DNA of 64,000 nucleotides from the NCBI RefSeq assembly GCF_000725545.1, contig NZ_JNZP01000027.1:31080-95079 (forward strand), read 5' to 3'. The notes below the pieces were generated by a model, which was not told the origin of the DNA, ran no database searches, and saw nothing but the letters and a program-made list of their open reading frames with translations. The stretch's first letter is position 1. Every line of letters starts with the position of its first letter. The translations under genes were made by a program, and so were the position numbers. Below, piece after piece: positions 27,460 through 36,586 of the stretch. Source of the stretch: Streptomyces exfoliatus (GTDB taxonomy: Bacteria; Actinomycetota; Actinomycetes; Streptomycetales; Streptomycetaceae).

Positions 27460-28584
27460 TCAGGAGCGCGCCTCACCCTGGCGGATGTCGTACGGCGTGC
27501 CCGGAGGCGTCATGAGCCGGAGGGTCCGCTCGGCCTCGGCCGTGAGCGCGGCACGCCGGGCACGCGTCACGGGCGCGAAGGGTTCGACGGTGAGGGTGGT
27601 GCGGTCCTTCGCCTCGTCCAGGGACCAGGTCCCGGCGAGGAAGCCGTCGAGGAGGAAGACGCGGTGCGCCTGGTTGCCGCTCCAGGTGCGGGAGCGGTGC
27701 TCGGCGGGAACGACCCGGGTGCGGTCGGCGTGCGACAGGAGCAGGTTGTCGAACTCGGGCAGGAAGCGGGGCGGGGCCGGGGTGTCCTCGTCGGGCCGGG
27801 GCGCGTCGGGGAGGTCGAACAGCTCGGTGCCGCGCTCGTCCTGGAAGACGAGCAGCCGGGGCCGGAGCCGCTCGAAGGCATCACCGAGCCGGGTCATGCC
27901 GCACCAGGCCTGCATGTCCTTGACGGAGGCGGGCCCGAAGGCCGCGAGATAGCGCAGCACGGTCTCGTCGAGACCGGCGGCCCGGTCGGCGACCCCTTGG
28001 AACCAGGTGCCGGTCGTGGTGAGCGCGACCTGTCCGCCGCGCCCCCAGAGGCCGCGCGGGGTGACCTGCACCAGGGGAAGGAGGCAGCGGGCGGCGACGG
28101 AGAGGGACTGCGGGTCGGCGCCGGGCCACTCCTTCAGGAGCTCCTCGCGCAGTTCCTTGGGGGTACGGGGCCGCTCCTCGACGAGCGTGCGGGAGCGGGC
28201 CGCCAGCCGGTCGAGGTCGACGCCGTCGAGCCCGCCGCGGGAGACGAAGGCGGCGAGCTCCCGGTCGACGGCCCCGGACTGGAAGAGCCCGCGCAGCGCG
28301 ACGGCGTCCTCGGCGGTGTGGGTGTGGACGGTGGACCGCATGGTCACGATGCGGGCGACGGCCCGGGACTCCATCAGCGCGGACAGCCGCTCGGGCCGGA
28401 ACCCGTCGAGGCGGGCGGCGAGTGCGTAGTACGGCGGCTTGGGGTTCTGCGCCTGGAGACCGAGGAGGTGACCGACGGCCTCCTCGGCACCCATCGGAGA
28501 GCGGCTCAGGAGCAGCTGGCGGGCGAGGGTGGCACGGTTGAGGGCGCGCGGGCCGAGCACGGGGCGGGTCGTCTTGAGGGCCAT
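27460..28584 (-). CDS. Winged helix DNA-binding domain protein (HTH_42, AlkZ-like)
   Basis: A 374-residue protein of the winged-helix DNA-binding family (YcaQ/AlkZ relatives). It begins LNRATLARQLLLSRSPMGAEEAVGHLLGLQAQNPKPPYYALAARL, which carries the family's L-x-x-Q-x-Q/N motif, and contains RGLWGRGGQVALTTT and FLPEFDNLLLSHADRTRVV. AlkZ-type members are DNA glycosylases for crosslinks and alkylated bases, but this branch is mostly uncharacterised. The ATG at 28584 lies next to a hairpin (28603-28627). Confidence 0.75.
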   Translation of the reverse strand: MALKTTRPVLGPRALNRATLARQLLLSRSPMGAEEAVGHLLGLQAQNPKPPYYALAARLDGFRPERLSALMESRAVARIVTMRSTVHTHTAEDAVALRGLFQSGAVDRELAAFVSRGGLDGVDLDRLAARSRTLVEERPRTPKELREELLKEWPGADPQSLSVAARCLLPLVQVTPRGLWGRGGQVALTTTGTWFQGVADRAAGLDETVLRYLAAFGPASVKDMQAWCGMTRLGDAFERLRPRLLVFQDERGTELFDLPDAPRPDEDTPAPPRFLPEFDNLLLSHADRTRVVPAEHRSRTWSGNQAHRVFLLDGFLAGTWSLDEAKDRTTLTVEPFAPVTRARRAALTAEAERTLRLMTPPGTPYDIRQGEARS

Positions 28585-28602
28585 GGCGGCACGCTACTCG
28601 GG

Positions 28603-28627
28603 CTTGCGGACAGGGACGGTCCGCAAG
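28603..28627. repeat. Inverted repeat upstream of the winged-helix gene
   Basis: CTTGCGGAC (28603-28611) pairs with GTCCGCAAG (28619-28627), 19 bases upstream of the ATG read leftwards. Possible operator or 5'-leader hairpin; nothing else supports a function. Confidence 0.4.
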
Positions 28628-28717
28628 GGGGCCGGGTGCGCCGTACCGCTCGAAGCTGCGGGGCGGGACGCCGCAGCGGACCGTGCCCGCCTATATCCTG
28701 CCCGGGAGACGACCGAG

Positions 28718-28734
28718 GATATGTACGACATATC
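28718..28734. promoter_or_regulatory. GATATGT-N3-ACATATC palindrome upstream of corA
   Basis: Perfect 7+7 palindrome 29-45 bases before the corA ATG. A second, looser pair ATATCC (28693-28698) and GGATAT (28717-28722) surrounds the same region. ATGT/ACAT half-sites are typical of PadR- and some other winged-helix regulators. It probably overlaps the corA promoter. Confidence 0.55.
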
Positions 28735-28762
28735 CCGCCAGGCGACCAGGAGGTGTCCGACG

Positions 28763-29878
28763 ATGTCCGACCGCCGTCCCCGCGCGGCATGGCGCCGCTC
28801 CCCGGCGGAACCGCCCGCGACCGCCGCCTCCCCCTCCCCGGAGCCACCCACGGACCGGCCGAGCGTGATGCAGGCCGGCCTGTACCGAGACGGCCACCGG
28901 GTCTCCTCCCCCGCGACGCTCGCGGAGACGTTCCGCCAGCTGCGCGAACACCCGGACGGCATGGCCTGGATCGGCCTCCAGCGCCCGACCGAGCAGGAAC
29001 TACACTCCCTGGCAGCCGAGTTCGACCTCCACGAGCTGGCCGTCGAGGACGCGATGGAGGCCCACCAGCGCCCCAAGCTGGAACGGTACGGCAGCACCCT
29101 CTTCGTCGTCCTGCGCGCCGCCCGCTACCTGGACGCCCAGGAGGAGGTGGAGTTCGGCGAACTCCACGTCTTCGTGGGCCCGGACTTCCTGATCACGGTC
29201 CGCCACGGCGCCGCCCCGGACCTCTCCACGGTCCGCCGCCGCATGGAGAAGGACCCCGAACTCCTCGCCCTGGGACCGGAAGCGGTCCTGTACGCGATCC
29301 TCGACGCGGTCGTCGACGGCTACGCACCGGTGGTGGCGGGCGTCCAGAACGACATCGACGAGATCGAGACGGAGGTCTTCGGCGGCGACCCGGCGGTCTC
29401 CCGCCGCATCTACGAACTCTCCCGCGAGATGGTCGAGTTCCAGCGCGCGACCCGCCCCCTGGTGGGCATGCTCCACGCCCTGATGGCCGGCTTCGCGAAG
29501 TACGGCACCGACGAGGAACTCCAGCGCTACCTGCGCGACGTAGCCGACCACGTCACCCACACCAGCGAACGCGTCGACGGCTTCCGCCAGGCCCTGACGG
29601 ACATCCTCACGGTCAACGCGACCCTGGTCACCCAGCAACAGAACGCGGAGATGCGGGCGCTGGCGGAGGCGGGCTTCGAACAGAACGAGGAGATCAAGAA
29701 GATCTCCTCGTGGGCGGCCATTCTGTTCGCACCCACGCTGGTGGGAACGATCTACGGGATGAACTTCGACGCGATGCCGGAGCTGGACTGGGCCTTCGGC
29801 TACCCGTTCGCGATCCTGCTGATGGCGGTGGTGTGCACCAGCCTGTACGTGGTCTTCAAGCGGCGGGACTGGCTGTAG
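28763..29878 (+). CDS. corA: CorA-type magnesium/divalent cation transporter
   Basis: A 371-residue CorA family channel. The soluble N-terminal part (after a Pro-rich start) contains the usual beta-alpha core (MAWIGLQRPTEQELHSLAAEFDLHELAVEDAMEAHQRPKLERYG), followed by the long stalk helices and two C-terminal membrane helices with the hallmark YGMNF (Gly-Met-Asn) before the second. It ends VVFKRRDWL. The ATG follows AGGAGG. The last 20 codons are duplicated, diverged, at 41636-41695 beyond the defence island. Confidence 0.9.
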   Translation: MSDRRPRAAWRRSPAEPPATAASPSPEPPTDRPSVMQAGLYRDGHRVSSPATLAETFRQLREHPDGMAWIGLQRPTEQELHSLAAEFDLHELAVEDAMEAHQRPKLERYGSTLFVVLRAARYLDAQEEVEFGELHVFVGPDFLITVRHGAAPDLSTVRRRMEKDPELLALGPEAVLYAILDAVVDGYAPVVAGVQNDIDEIETEVFGGDPAVSRRIYELSREMVEFQRATRPLVGMLHALMAGFAKYGTDEELQRYLRDVADHVTHTSERVDGFRQALTDILTVNATLVTQQQNAEMRALAEAGFEQNEEIKKISSWAAILFAPTLVGTIYGMNFDAMPELDWAFGYPFAILLMAVVCTSLYVVFKRRDWL

Positions 29879-29886
29879 GAACCGGT
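29816..29886 (+). repeat. Left copy of the corA 3'-end duplication
   Basis: Covers the last 20 codons plus stop of corA and the following AACCGGT. The exact core shared with the right copy is CGTGGTCTTCAAGCGG (29848-29863). With 41636-41706 it brackets the four-gene defence operon, both copies in the same orientation. Confidence 0.75.
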
Positions 29887-30353
29887 TCGCGGGTCGTGGT
29901 CGAGCGCCCGAAGTCCCGCCGGCACCGACGACCGCTACACGGGCGCGGCTCCGTGACCAGTCCACCGCAGGTGCGGCTCGGCATCGAAAACCCTCTCGGC
30001 GGCGGCCGCGTGGACCTGTCCGTCGACCGGGTTCATGGCATCTGTGTCGGTCGCATCGTCTAGATTCGTCTGCGGTTGGAATATGCCGGGTCGCGTGCGT
30101 CCGGCTACCGAAGGACGACGACGTAGGGGTCAAGGTTGCGACACTGGGGTGGGGCCGGGCCGAAAGACGGCCGGGACACTGTCGAACGGACCGACTGTTG
30201 CACGCGCGGGCGTCCGGCGGGTGATCCTTCCCGCACCGCTCGTGCGTCCACATCGCACCCGGCCTGCCTTGATCCCACCGGGATCCCAGCCGCTCCGTGC
30301 GTGCCCAGGCCGCCCCGCCGCCTGGATGTCGTCGACATGAGGAGCGTTCAGCA
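29879..30353. other. 475-base leader region of the defence operon
   Basis: No plausible protein-coding frame: in all frames codon bias is poor and no family is recognised. It must carry the promoter of the following four-gene operon. TAGATT at 30061-30066 could be a -10 box, but no good -35 was found. The left island junction lies at its start. Confidence 0.5.
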
Positions 30354-33300
30354 GTGACGATCACGCCACAGTCCTGGACGCCGGACGAAAGCCTCATGGG
30401 GGAGGTGGGGAATCAGTTCGACAGAGCCCTCGCCACCTACCGAGCCAATGCGCACCTCGTCGACGAGCACGCCAATCACGAGGAGTCCATCCGGGTCGGC
30501 GGGTATGCCAATCGGACCCTCTTGGAGCTCGTCCAGAACGCCGCCGACGCGATGTCGGGGGCCGGTGACGACCGCAGTGAATTCGCGGGTCGGGTCGAGA
30601 TCGTCCTGGACCCCGAGAACCAGACCCTCTACTGCGCCAATGCCGGTCGTCCCTTCTCCAAGAACGGGATCATCGCGATCACGCATGCGCACCTCAGCGG
30701 CAAGCGAGGGGACGAGATCGGACGCTTCGGGCTGGGGTTCAAGTCCGTCCTGGCCGTGTCGGACGCACCGCAGGTGTTCAGCCGATCGGTGTCGTTCGAG
30801 TTCAACTCGCGCACGGCCCGGACCGAGATCGGCCGGATCACGTCCACCGCGAGGCGCCATCCGATCCTCCGCACGCCCACCGTCGTCGACCCGCTCGCCG
30901 AGTTCGCGGAAGACCCGATCCTCGCCGAGCTCGCCGGCTGGGCCTCCACCGTGGTGAGGCTGCCGCGTGCGGCCAACCTCGCCCGGCTCCGTCGGGAGAT
31001 CGAGTCGTTCGCCTCGGAGTTCCTGCTCTTCGTCGGCGCCGTGCGGCAGGTCAGGCTCCGGGTGCTTGGCGCGGACGGCTTCGAGACGAGCCACACGTCC
31101 CGTGACTTCGGCGGCGGCGTCTTCAAGATCGAGACCCCGGACGGCGGCGGCGACGAGTGGATCGTCGCGGACCGGATGCACGCGCCGTCCGCAGGGGCCC
31201 GTAAGGAGGTCGGGGAGGCCGTCTCACGAGCGGAGGTCAAGGTCACCGTCGCGATCCCGAAGCGGCACGCGAGGCAGCGCGTGGGACGGTTCTGGTCCTA
31301 CTTCCCCCTCCAGGACCAGACATCGGCGTCCGCGCTCTTCAACGCCCCGTGGAGCGTGAACGACGACCGGACCACCCTGCTGAAGAACGACTACAACCGG
31401 GAGATCCTCGCAACGCTCTCGGACATGTTCGTCGACATGCTGCCGAAGGTGGTGCAGCCCGACGATCCGGCTGCCCACCTCGACTACATGCCCGCGCGAG
31501 GACGGGAACCGCTGTCGTTCGGCGACAAGCTGCTCTGCGCGCACGTGCCGGAGTACGCGGCGGGAGTCGCCCTGGTCCCCGACGCCACGGGGGCTCTGGT
31601 GAACGCCGGTGTACTGCGCCCTCTGGACTTCGCCCTCCCCGTCCATCCGGACATCCACCGCGCGTGGAGTATCTCCCCGCACACGGCCGACGATGTGCCG
31701 CATTGGCGCTGTTACACGTCGCCGCAACGCATCACCCGCCTGAGGCAGCTGTTCACGGCCGCGAGCCCGCACGGCGGCATCGACGCCACGGACAGGGACA
31801 TGAAGCGGGCCCTGGAGGAGCTCCCGAAGCGCGGGTTCCTCTCCTGGCTGCGCGAGTGGGCCGACGGACCGGACCCGGTCTCCTCCGCCAACGCGTTCAA
31901 ATTCGTGCTCGGGCACAAGCCCCAGTCCGACGTGGAGCGGGCCAAGGTCGTCCCGACCACCGACGGCATGCGATCGCTCTCGGACAGGAGCGTCGTCTTC
32001 CTGCACCAGGAGGAGGGCATCGAGATCGAGGGGGCGGTCTTCGTCTCCCCGTCCTTCCTGGCCCAGCCCGGTGTCGACGAAGGCCTCAGGAGAATGGGCT
32101 TCCGGGATCTGGACCCGCGCGCGATCCTCAACGCGCGCCTTGCCATGCTCTCGAGCTCCTCCGGCGACGACGATCTCTCCAAACTGTGGGACGCCGTGCT
32201 CGGGCTGTCTCCCCGCGAGGCGATCAAGGCGTTGGCCGGGCACGCGAGCACGGTCAAGGTACCCACTCGTGATGGGGGTTGGACCTGGCCCCGCACGGTC
32301 TTCGACCTTCCTGAACCGCTGGGTGAGGAACACGCGGCCAGGACGCTGGACCGCCGGCGCTGCCTGCCCGAGGTGGCGCACGAGCTGGGTGTGGTCCGCG
32401 CTCCCAGGAACCACTACTCCGCCGAGGACGAGCCGGCGTTCGCCCAGTACCGGGAGTGGGTCGTAGCGACGCTCAACGCAGCTCAGGGCCCCGGTGAACG
32501 GCCGATCGAGAACATCGATCTCATCCCCGGTGAGGGCCCTGGTCCGTTCTCCATGCTGCCCATCCTGCTCGACTCGAACGCGTCGCCGAAGCTGCGCGAG
32601 ACCTGGACCGTCGGCCTGCTCGAGGCCGGCGACGTCGAGTGGACCTGCGAGGACCTGGACACCGGCCGTGTGCATTCCGTGCAGTCCCCGGTCCGCTGGG
32701 CGGTGGACCGGGCCGGCTTGCTCCATTCGACCCGCGGCTACCGCAGACCGGCCGACGTCGTCGCACCGTCCCTGGTCAAGTACGAGAAGCTGCTGCCGCT
32801 GTTCCGCGGACCGCGCCAGGTCGCCGAGGCACTGGGCCTGCCGGACGAGCTGGACACCGTACCCGCTCCCGTACTGAGGGAGGCCCTCGCAGCGAAGCTC
32901 TTCCCGCCGAACATCGACGACGCCCTCCTCGTCGAGTTCATCACTACGGCGTGCCGCATCGCCCATCCCGGCAGCCGTCCCCAGAGCATCCCCGCCCGAG
33001 TGAAGCGCGTCACCGAGTCGCGTTCCCCCTCGTCGGTCTACCTGGCCACGACGGACGAGCAGCAGGAGTTCCTCTCCTCGCGTCAGCGCCCCTACCTGCG
33101 GGTGACGGACGCCCAGGCGCGAGAACTCGTGGCCTCGGTGGGGTGTCGCCGATTCGAGGACAGTTTCGCGTTCTCGATGGTGATCGACGGTGAGCAGGAG
33201 AGCGAGCGGATCGTCGACGTCTTCACCGGGCTCCGCAGCACGCACGTCGCAAGCAGGTTGACCAACGCGACCGTCGCTCGGGCGATCCAGGTGGTCAAGC

Positions 33301-35069
33301 GGGTGACCACGGAGGACGGCGTCGAGGACCAGCCGCTGCCCTGGCACCTCGACGGGTCGGCCCTGGTCGTGCAGGGCGATGCCGACGAGCGGCAACTCCT
33401 CGGCCACGTCAACGAGGCGTTCGAGTTGCGCCTGAACAACGCCGAGCTCGAGAACGTCCTCAAGACGGGCCTCGACCACAGGCTCCAGGGGCTGCAGCAG
33501 GAAGCCAGGGCGGCAGCCACCGACGCCGACCGGCTCGACGTCTACTTCGGGCCGGACGACCTGCGGGAAGCCCTTCCCAAGGGGCTGTGGCAAGCCCTGG
33601 AGACGCAGGGTCTGATCGATGACGACGCCTCCGTCTCCGAGCTCTTCCTCACCGTGTACGGATCGGACGCGGTCAAGCTGCTCGCCGATCTGTTTCGGCA
33701 GGAGGGTTTCCCCGATGTGCCGAGCGCGTGGGGTGGGGGCCCCGCAACCGTCTCGTGGCTGCGGAAGATGGGATTCGGGACCAAGTACGCCGGCCGCCGA
33801 AACGAACCGCAGGAGCACGAGTTCGTCGTTCCCGGAGCGGTGAAGCTCGATCCCCTCCACCCGTTCCAGGAGAGGATCAGTCGACAGCTCAGGGACGTGC
33901 TCGTCCTGCGTGAGGCGAACGGCCGGCATCTGAAGGCGATGGTGGAACTCCCCACGGGCGCGGGCAAGACGCGCGTCGCGGCGGAGACCGTGCTCAGGAC
34001 CTTCATCGACGGCGTCCTGACGGGGCCGGTCCTGTGGATCGCGCAGTCCCTGGAGCTGTGCGAGCAGGCGGTGCAGACCTGGACGACGGTCTGGCGGGGG
34101 CTCGCGGACGAACGTCCGTTGACGGTCGGCCGGCTCTGGGAGCGCAACACCGTGCACGAACCGGACACGGAGTTCAGCCTCGTCGTCGCGACGGACGCCA
34201 AGCTCGACGCCGTCCTCGGCAGCCCGGAGTACGCGTGGCTCGCCGACGCGTCGGCGGTCATCGTCGACGAGGGGCACCGCGCGGGCGGCTCTGAGCGGTA
34301 CACGCGCATTCTGGAGTGGCTCGGTGTGGCCGGACGCGGCTGGGCGCGCCCCCTGGTCGGCCTGTCCGCGACTCCGTTCAAGGGGAAGTCCGAGGCGGCG
34401 ACCCAGGCCCTCGCCAACCGATTCGGCAACCGCAAACTCGACGCTTTCGGTTCGGACGCGTACAAGCAGCTCGCGGAGCTCGGGGTGCTCGCTCGGGTCG
34501 AACATCAGGTGCTCCCCGGAATCGACGTCCAGCTCCTGCCGGAGGAGGTGAGCGAGGCGACGGAGCAGCGCCGGATCAGCCCCCGCGTCATGGAGCGCAT
34601 CGGCCGGGACCAGGCCCGCATGGCCACCCTCGTCAACCACATCATGGGGCTGGACGAGGACTGGCCCGTGCTGGTGTTCACCCCGAACGTCCTCTCGGCC
34701 CAGGTGCTCGCGGCGACGCTGAGGTACCGGGGGGTCGAGGCGGCGGCGGTGAGCGGGCAGACCGGAAGGCAGGAACGCCGCGATATCATCACGAAGTTCA
34801 AGAAGAACGAGATCCGCGTCCTCACCAACTGTGATCTGCTGATCCAGGGGTTCGACGCTCCGGGCGTCCGCGCCCTCTACATCGCCCGGCCGACATTCAG
34901 CCCGAACGCCTACATCCAGATGGCCGGACGTGGTCTGCGCGGCCCCGCCAACGGCGGCAAGCCCGAGTGCCTCGTCGTGGACATGGCCGACAACTTCGGC
35001 TTCGGAAGCGTCAACGATCTGCTCGGGTACCGCGAGTACGAAGACCTCTGGAAGGAACAACGCGCGTGA
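30354..35069 (+). CDS. GHKL (sacsin-like) ATPase fused to SF2 helicase, defence operon gene 1
   Basis: A 1571-residue protein. Residues about 30-150 are a sacsin/Hsp90-like GHKL ATPase: N-box ELVQNAADAM (57-66), the CANAGRPFSKNGI motif, and the G2 box GRFGLGFKSVLAVS (about 123-135). About 1000 residues of unassigned sequence follow. The C-terminal ~400 residues are a superfamily 2 helicase: PTGAGKT (1200-1206), DEGH (1305-1308), LSATPF near 1338, and motif VI QMAGRGLR (1522-1529). It starts at a GTG (30354) with AGGAG upstream; the upstream in-frame codons look non-coding. Its stop overlaps the next gene as GTGA. The combination fits a nucleic-acid sensing and remodelling motor; anti-phage function is inferred from its partners. 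Confidence 0.8.
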   Translation: MTITPQSWTPDESLMGEVGNQFDRALATYRANAHLVDEHANHEESIRVGGYANRTLLELVQNAADAMSGAGDDRSEFAGRVEIVLDPENQTLYCANAGRPFSKNGIIAITHAHLSGKRGDEIGRFGLGFKSVLAVSDAPQVFSRSVSFEFNSRTARTEIGRITSTARRHPILRTPTVVDPLAEFAEDPILAELAGWASTVVRLPRAANLARLRREIESFASEFLLFVGAVRQVRLRVLGADGFETSHTSRDFGGGVFKIETPDGGGDEWIVADRMHAPSAGARKEVGEAVSRAEVKVTVAIPKRHARQRVGRFWSYFPLQDQTSASALFNAPWSVNDDRTTLLKNDYNREILATLSDMFVDMLPKVVQPDDPAAHLDYMPARGREPLSFGDKLLCAHVPEYAAGVALVPDATGALVNAGVLRPLDFALPVHPDIHRAWSISPHTADDVPHWRCYTSPQRITRLRQLFTAASPHGGIDATDRDMKRALEELPKRGFLSWLREWADGPDPVSSANAFKFVLGHKPQSDVERAKVVPTTDGMRSLSDRSVVFLHQEEGIEIEGAVFVSPSFLAQPGVDEGLRRMGFRDLDPRAILNARLAMLSSSSGDDDLSKLWDAVLGLSPREAIKALAGHASTVKVPTRDGGWTWPRTVFDLPEPLGEEHAARTLDRRRCLPEVAHELGVVRAPRNHYSAEDEPAFAQYREWVVATLNAAQGPGERPIENIDLIPGEGPGPFSMLPILLDSNASPKLRETWTVGLLEAGDVEWTCEDLDTGRVHSVQSPVRWAVDRAGLLHSTRGYRRPADVVAPSLVKYEKLLPLFRGPRQVAEALGLPDELDTVPAPVLREALAAKLFPPNIDDALLVEFITTACRIAHPGSRPQSIPARVKRVTESRSPSSVYLATTDEQQEFLSSRQRPYLRVTDAQARELVASVGCRRFEDSFAFSMVIDGEQESERIVDVFTGLRSTHVASRLTNATVARAIQVVKRVTTEDGVEDQPLPWHLDGSALVVQGDADERQLLGHVNEAFELRLNNAELENVLKTGLDHRLQGLQQEARAAATDADRLDVYFGPDDLREALPKGLWQALETQGLIDDDASVSELFLTVYGSDAVKLLADLFRQEGFPDVPSAWGGGPATVSWLRKMGFGTKYAGRRNEPQEHEFVVPGAVKLDPLHPFQERISRQLRDVLVLREANGRHLKAMVELPTGAGKTRVAAETVLRTFIDGVLTGPVLWIAQSLELCEQAVQTWTTVWRGLADERPLTVGRLWERNTVHEPDTEFSLVVATDAKLDAVLGSPEYAWLADASAVIVDEGHRAGGSERYTRILEWLGVAGRGWARPLVGLSATPFKGKSEAATQALANRFGNRKLDAFGSDAYKQLAELGVLARVEHQVLPGIDVQLLPEEVSEATEQRRISPRVMERIGRDQARMATLVNHIMGLDEDWPVLVFTPNVLSAQVLAATLRYRGVEAAAVSGQTGRQERRDIITKFKKNEIRVLTNCDLLIQGFDAPGVRALYIARPTFSPNAYIQMAGRGLRGPANGGKPECLVVDMADNFGFGSVNDLLGYREYEDLWKEQRA

Positions 35070-36586
35070 TCCTCGTTCCCGACCTTGCCGACATCGAAAG
35101 GCACGCCGGCAGCGACGCCGAACGCAGGGTCGCCCGTTTGCTCCGGGACATCGATGGCGACCCCGACGCGGTCGCCTTCCATTCGGTGAAGTTGCGGTCC
35201 CACGCCTACAAGCAGCAAGCGGAGGCGGACTTCGTCATCCTGTGGAAGAAGGTCGTCATCCTCGTCGAGGTGAAGGGCGGGGGCGTCCGGAAGTTCGACG
35301 GAGCGTGGTACAGCGTGGACCGCCGCAACGACTGGCACAAGCTGGCAGGTTCCCCGATGGAGCAGGCCCGGTCCGCCATGCACGCGCTGCGGGACATCCT
35401 CCACGAGGAGGGCATCGGCTGGTTCGCTCACGAGGCCGTGGTCGTCACGCCCGACACCGAGCCGCTCCCGCACTCGGTCGAATGGCAGCCCACCCATTGG
35501 CTGTCGAGGGACGCCATGAGCGTCGAGCGTATGACCAGTGCGCTCGACAGCGTCGTGACGGCCTCGCGTAAGGCTCCGGTGGGCCGGAGGATCGCAAGGA
35601 TCGACGACCTCCGGGCCCGGCTGTTCGGCGAGTTCACCAGAATGCCTGTGATCGACGCGCAGCGCGGGGCGGTCATCGAGGAGCAGAACCGTGCGACGGC
35701 GAGTCAGGCCAGGGTCCTCGCGTCACTGGCCCGTAACCCCCGGGTGATGGTGTTCGGGGGCGCCGGGACGGGCAAGTCCCTCGTTCTTGTCGAAGCGGCC
35801 AAGCAGGAGGCGGACCAGGGCAGGTCCGTACTGGTGACCTTCCGGTCCCCGGAGCTCGCGCGCTTCTTCGCCCCCCACGTGGCCGATCGGCACATCGACG
35901 TGGTGCCGTTCGAGGACCTGCGTCCGACCAGGACGTACGACGCGGTGTTCGTCGACGAGGCGCAGGACCTGATGACGGCGGAGGCGATGGACACGCTCGA
36001 CGCGGTCGTCGCCGGCGGGCGAGCCGGCGGCAGGTGGCGCATGTTCCTCGACATGAACAACCAGGCGCACGTCGACGGCGACTTCGACAGGGATGTCTTC
36101 GACCTGATCGCCCCCGAAGCGCTGTCGGTCGACCTGGACCTCAACGTGCGCAATACGCGGGCGATCGTGCACATGGTGCAGGAGTACCTCAGGGCGGACG
36201 TCGGGGATCCGGGGATCGTCCACGGAGAGCGGGTCCAGTGGCACACCCCGGACACGGAGGCCGACATCGCCGCGGCCGACTCCGTGGCACGACGGCTGAT
36301 CACCGACGGGGTCCGAGGTCAGGACATCTGGATCATCAGCACGAATTCGAGCGCGGCTCCTCGCGAGATGCCCCACGGACAGGTCGTGACGAGCCCGCGG
36401 TACGCGAAGGGCCTCGAGGCGGAGCACGTCGTCGTCTGCGACCTTCCCCCGAGCTACGACGACGCCGGGATCGCAGCCTTCTACGTGGCGGTCACGCGCG
36501 CTCGGGTCTCTCTGCACATCGTCGCGTCCAAGGAGGACCGGCGGCGCCTCCAGCAGCTGCTCCCCCAGCGGACGGTGACCGAATGA
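35066..36586 (+). CDS. NERD nuclease-UvrD-like helicase fusion, defence operon gene 2
   Basis: A 506-residue protein. Residues about 15-130 are a NERD (nuclease-related) domain with the PD-(D/E)XK signature: AEADFVILWKKVVILVEVKGG, i.e. Asp55 and Glu68-Val-Lys70. Residues about 215-500 are an SF1 UvrD/Rep-like ATPase: Walker A GGAGTGKS (231-238), Walker B DEAQD (297-301), VRNTRAI, and motif VI-like YVAVTRAR (473-480). It is shorter than full UvrD, lacking large 1B/2B insertions. It starts at GTG 35066, overlapping gene 1, and its stop overlaps gene 3 (ATGA). A nuclease-helicase of this type could cut or unwind invading DNA. Confidence 0.8.
   Translation: MILVPDLADIERHAGSDAERRVARLLRDIDGDPDAVAFHSVKLRSHAYKQQAEADFVILWKKVVILVEVKGGGVRKFDGAWYSVDRRNDWHKLAGSPMEQARSAMHALRDILHEEGIGWFAHEAVVVTPDTEPLPHSVEWQPTHWLSRDAMSVERMTSALDSVVTASRKAPVGRRIARIDDLRARLFGEFTRMPVIDAQRGAVIEEQNRATASQARVLASLARNPRVMVFGGAGTGKSLVLVEAAKQEADQGRSVLVTFRSPELARFFAPHVADRHIDVVPFEDLRPTRTYDAVFVDEAQDLMTAEAMDTLDAVVAGGRAGGRWRMFLDMNNQAHVDGDFDRDVFDLIAPEALSVDLDLNVRNTRAIVHMVQEYLRADVGDPGIVHGERVQWHTPDTEADIAAADSVARRLITDGVRGQDIWIISTNSSAAPREMPHGQVVTSPRYAKGLEAEHVVVCDLPPSYDDAGIAAFYVAVTRARVSLHIVASKEDRRRLQQLLPQRTVTE

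Noticed and set aside
30035..30340. Small plus-strand frame in the leader of the defence operon
   Set aside because: No ribosome-binding site, no family, composition like non-coding DNA.
31224..35060. 1278-codon minus-strand frame opposite the defence ATPase-helicase
   Set aside because: Antisense shadow; the plus-strand frame has clear GHKL and helicase motifs.
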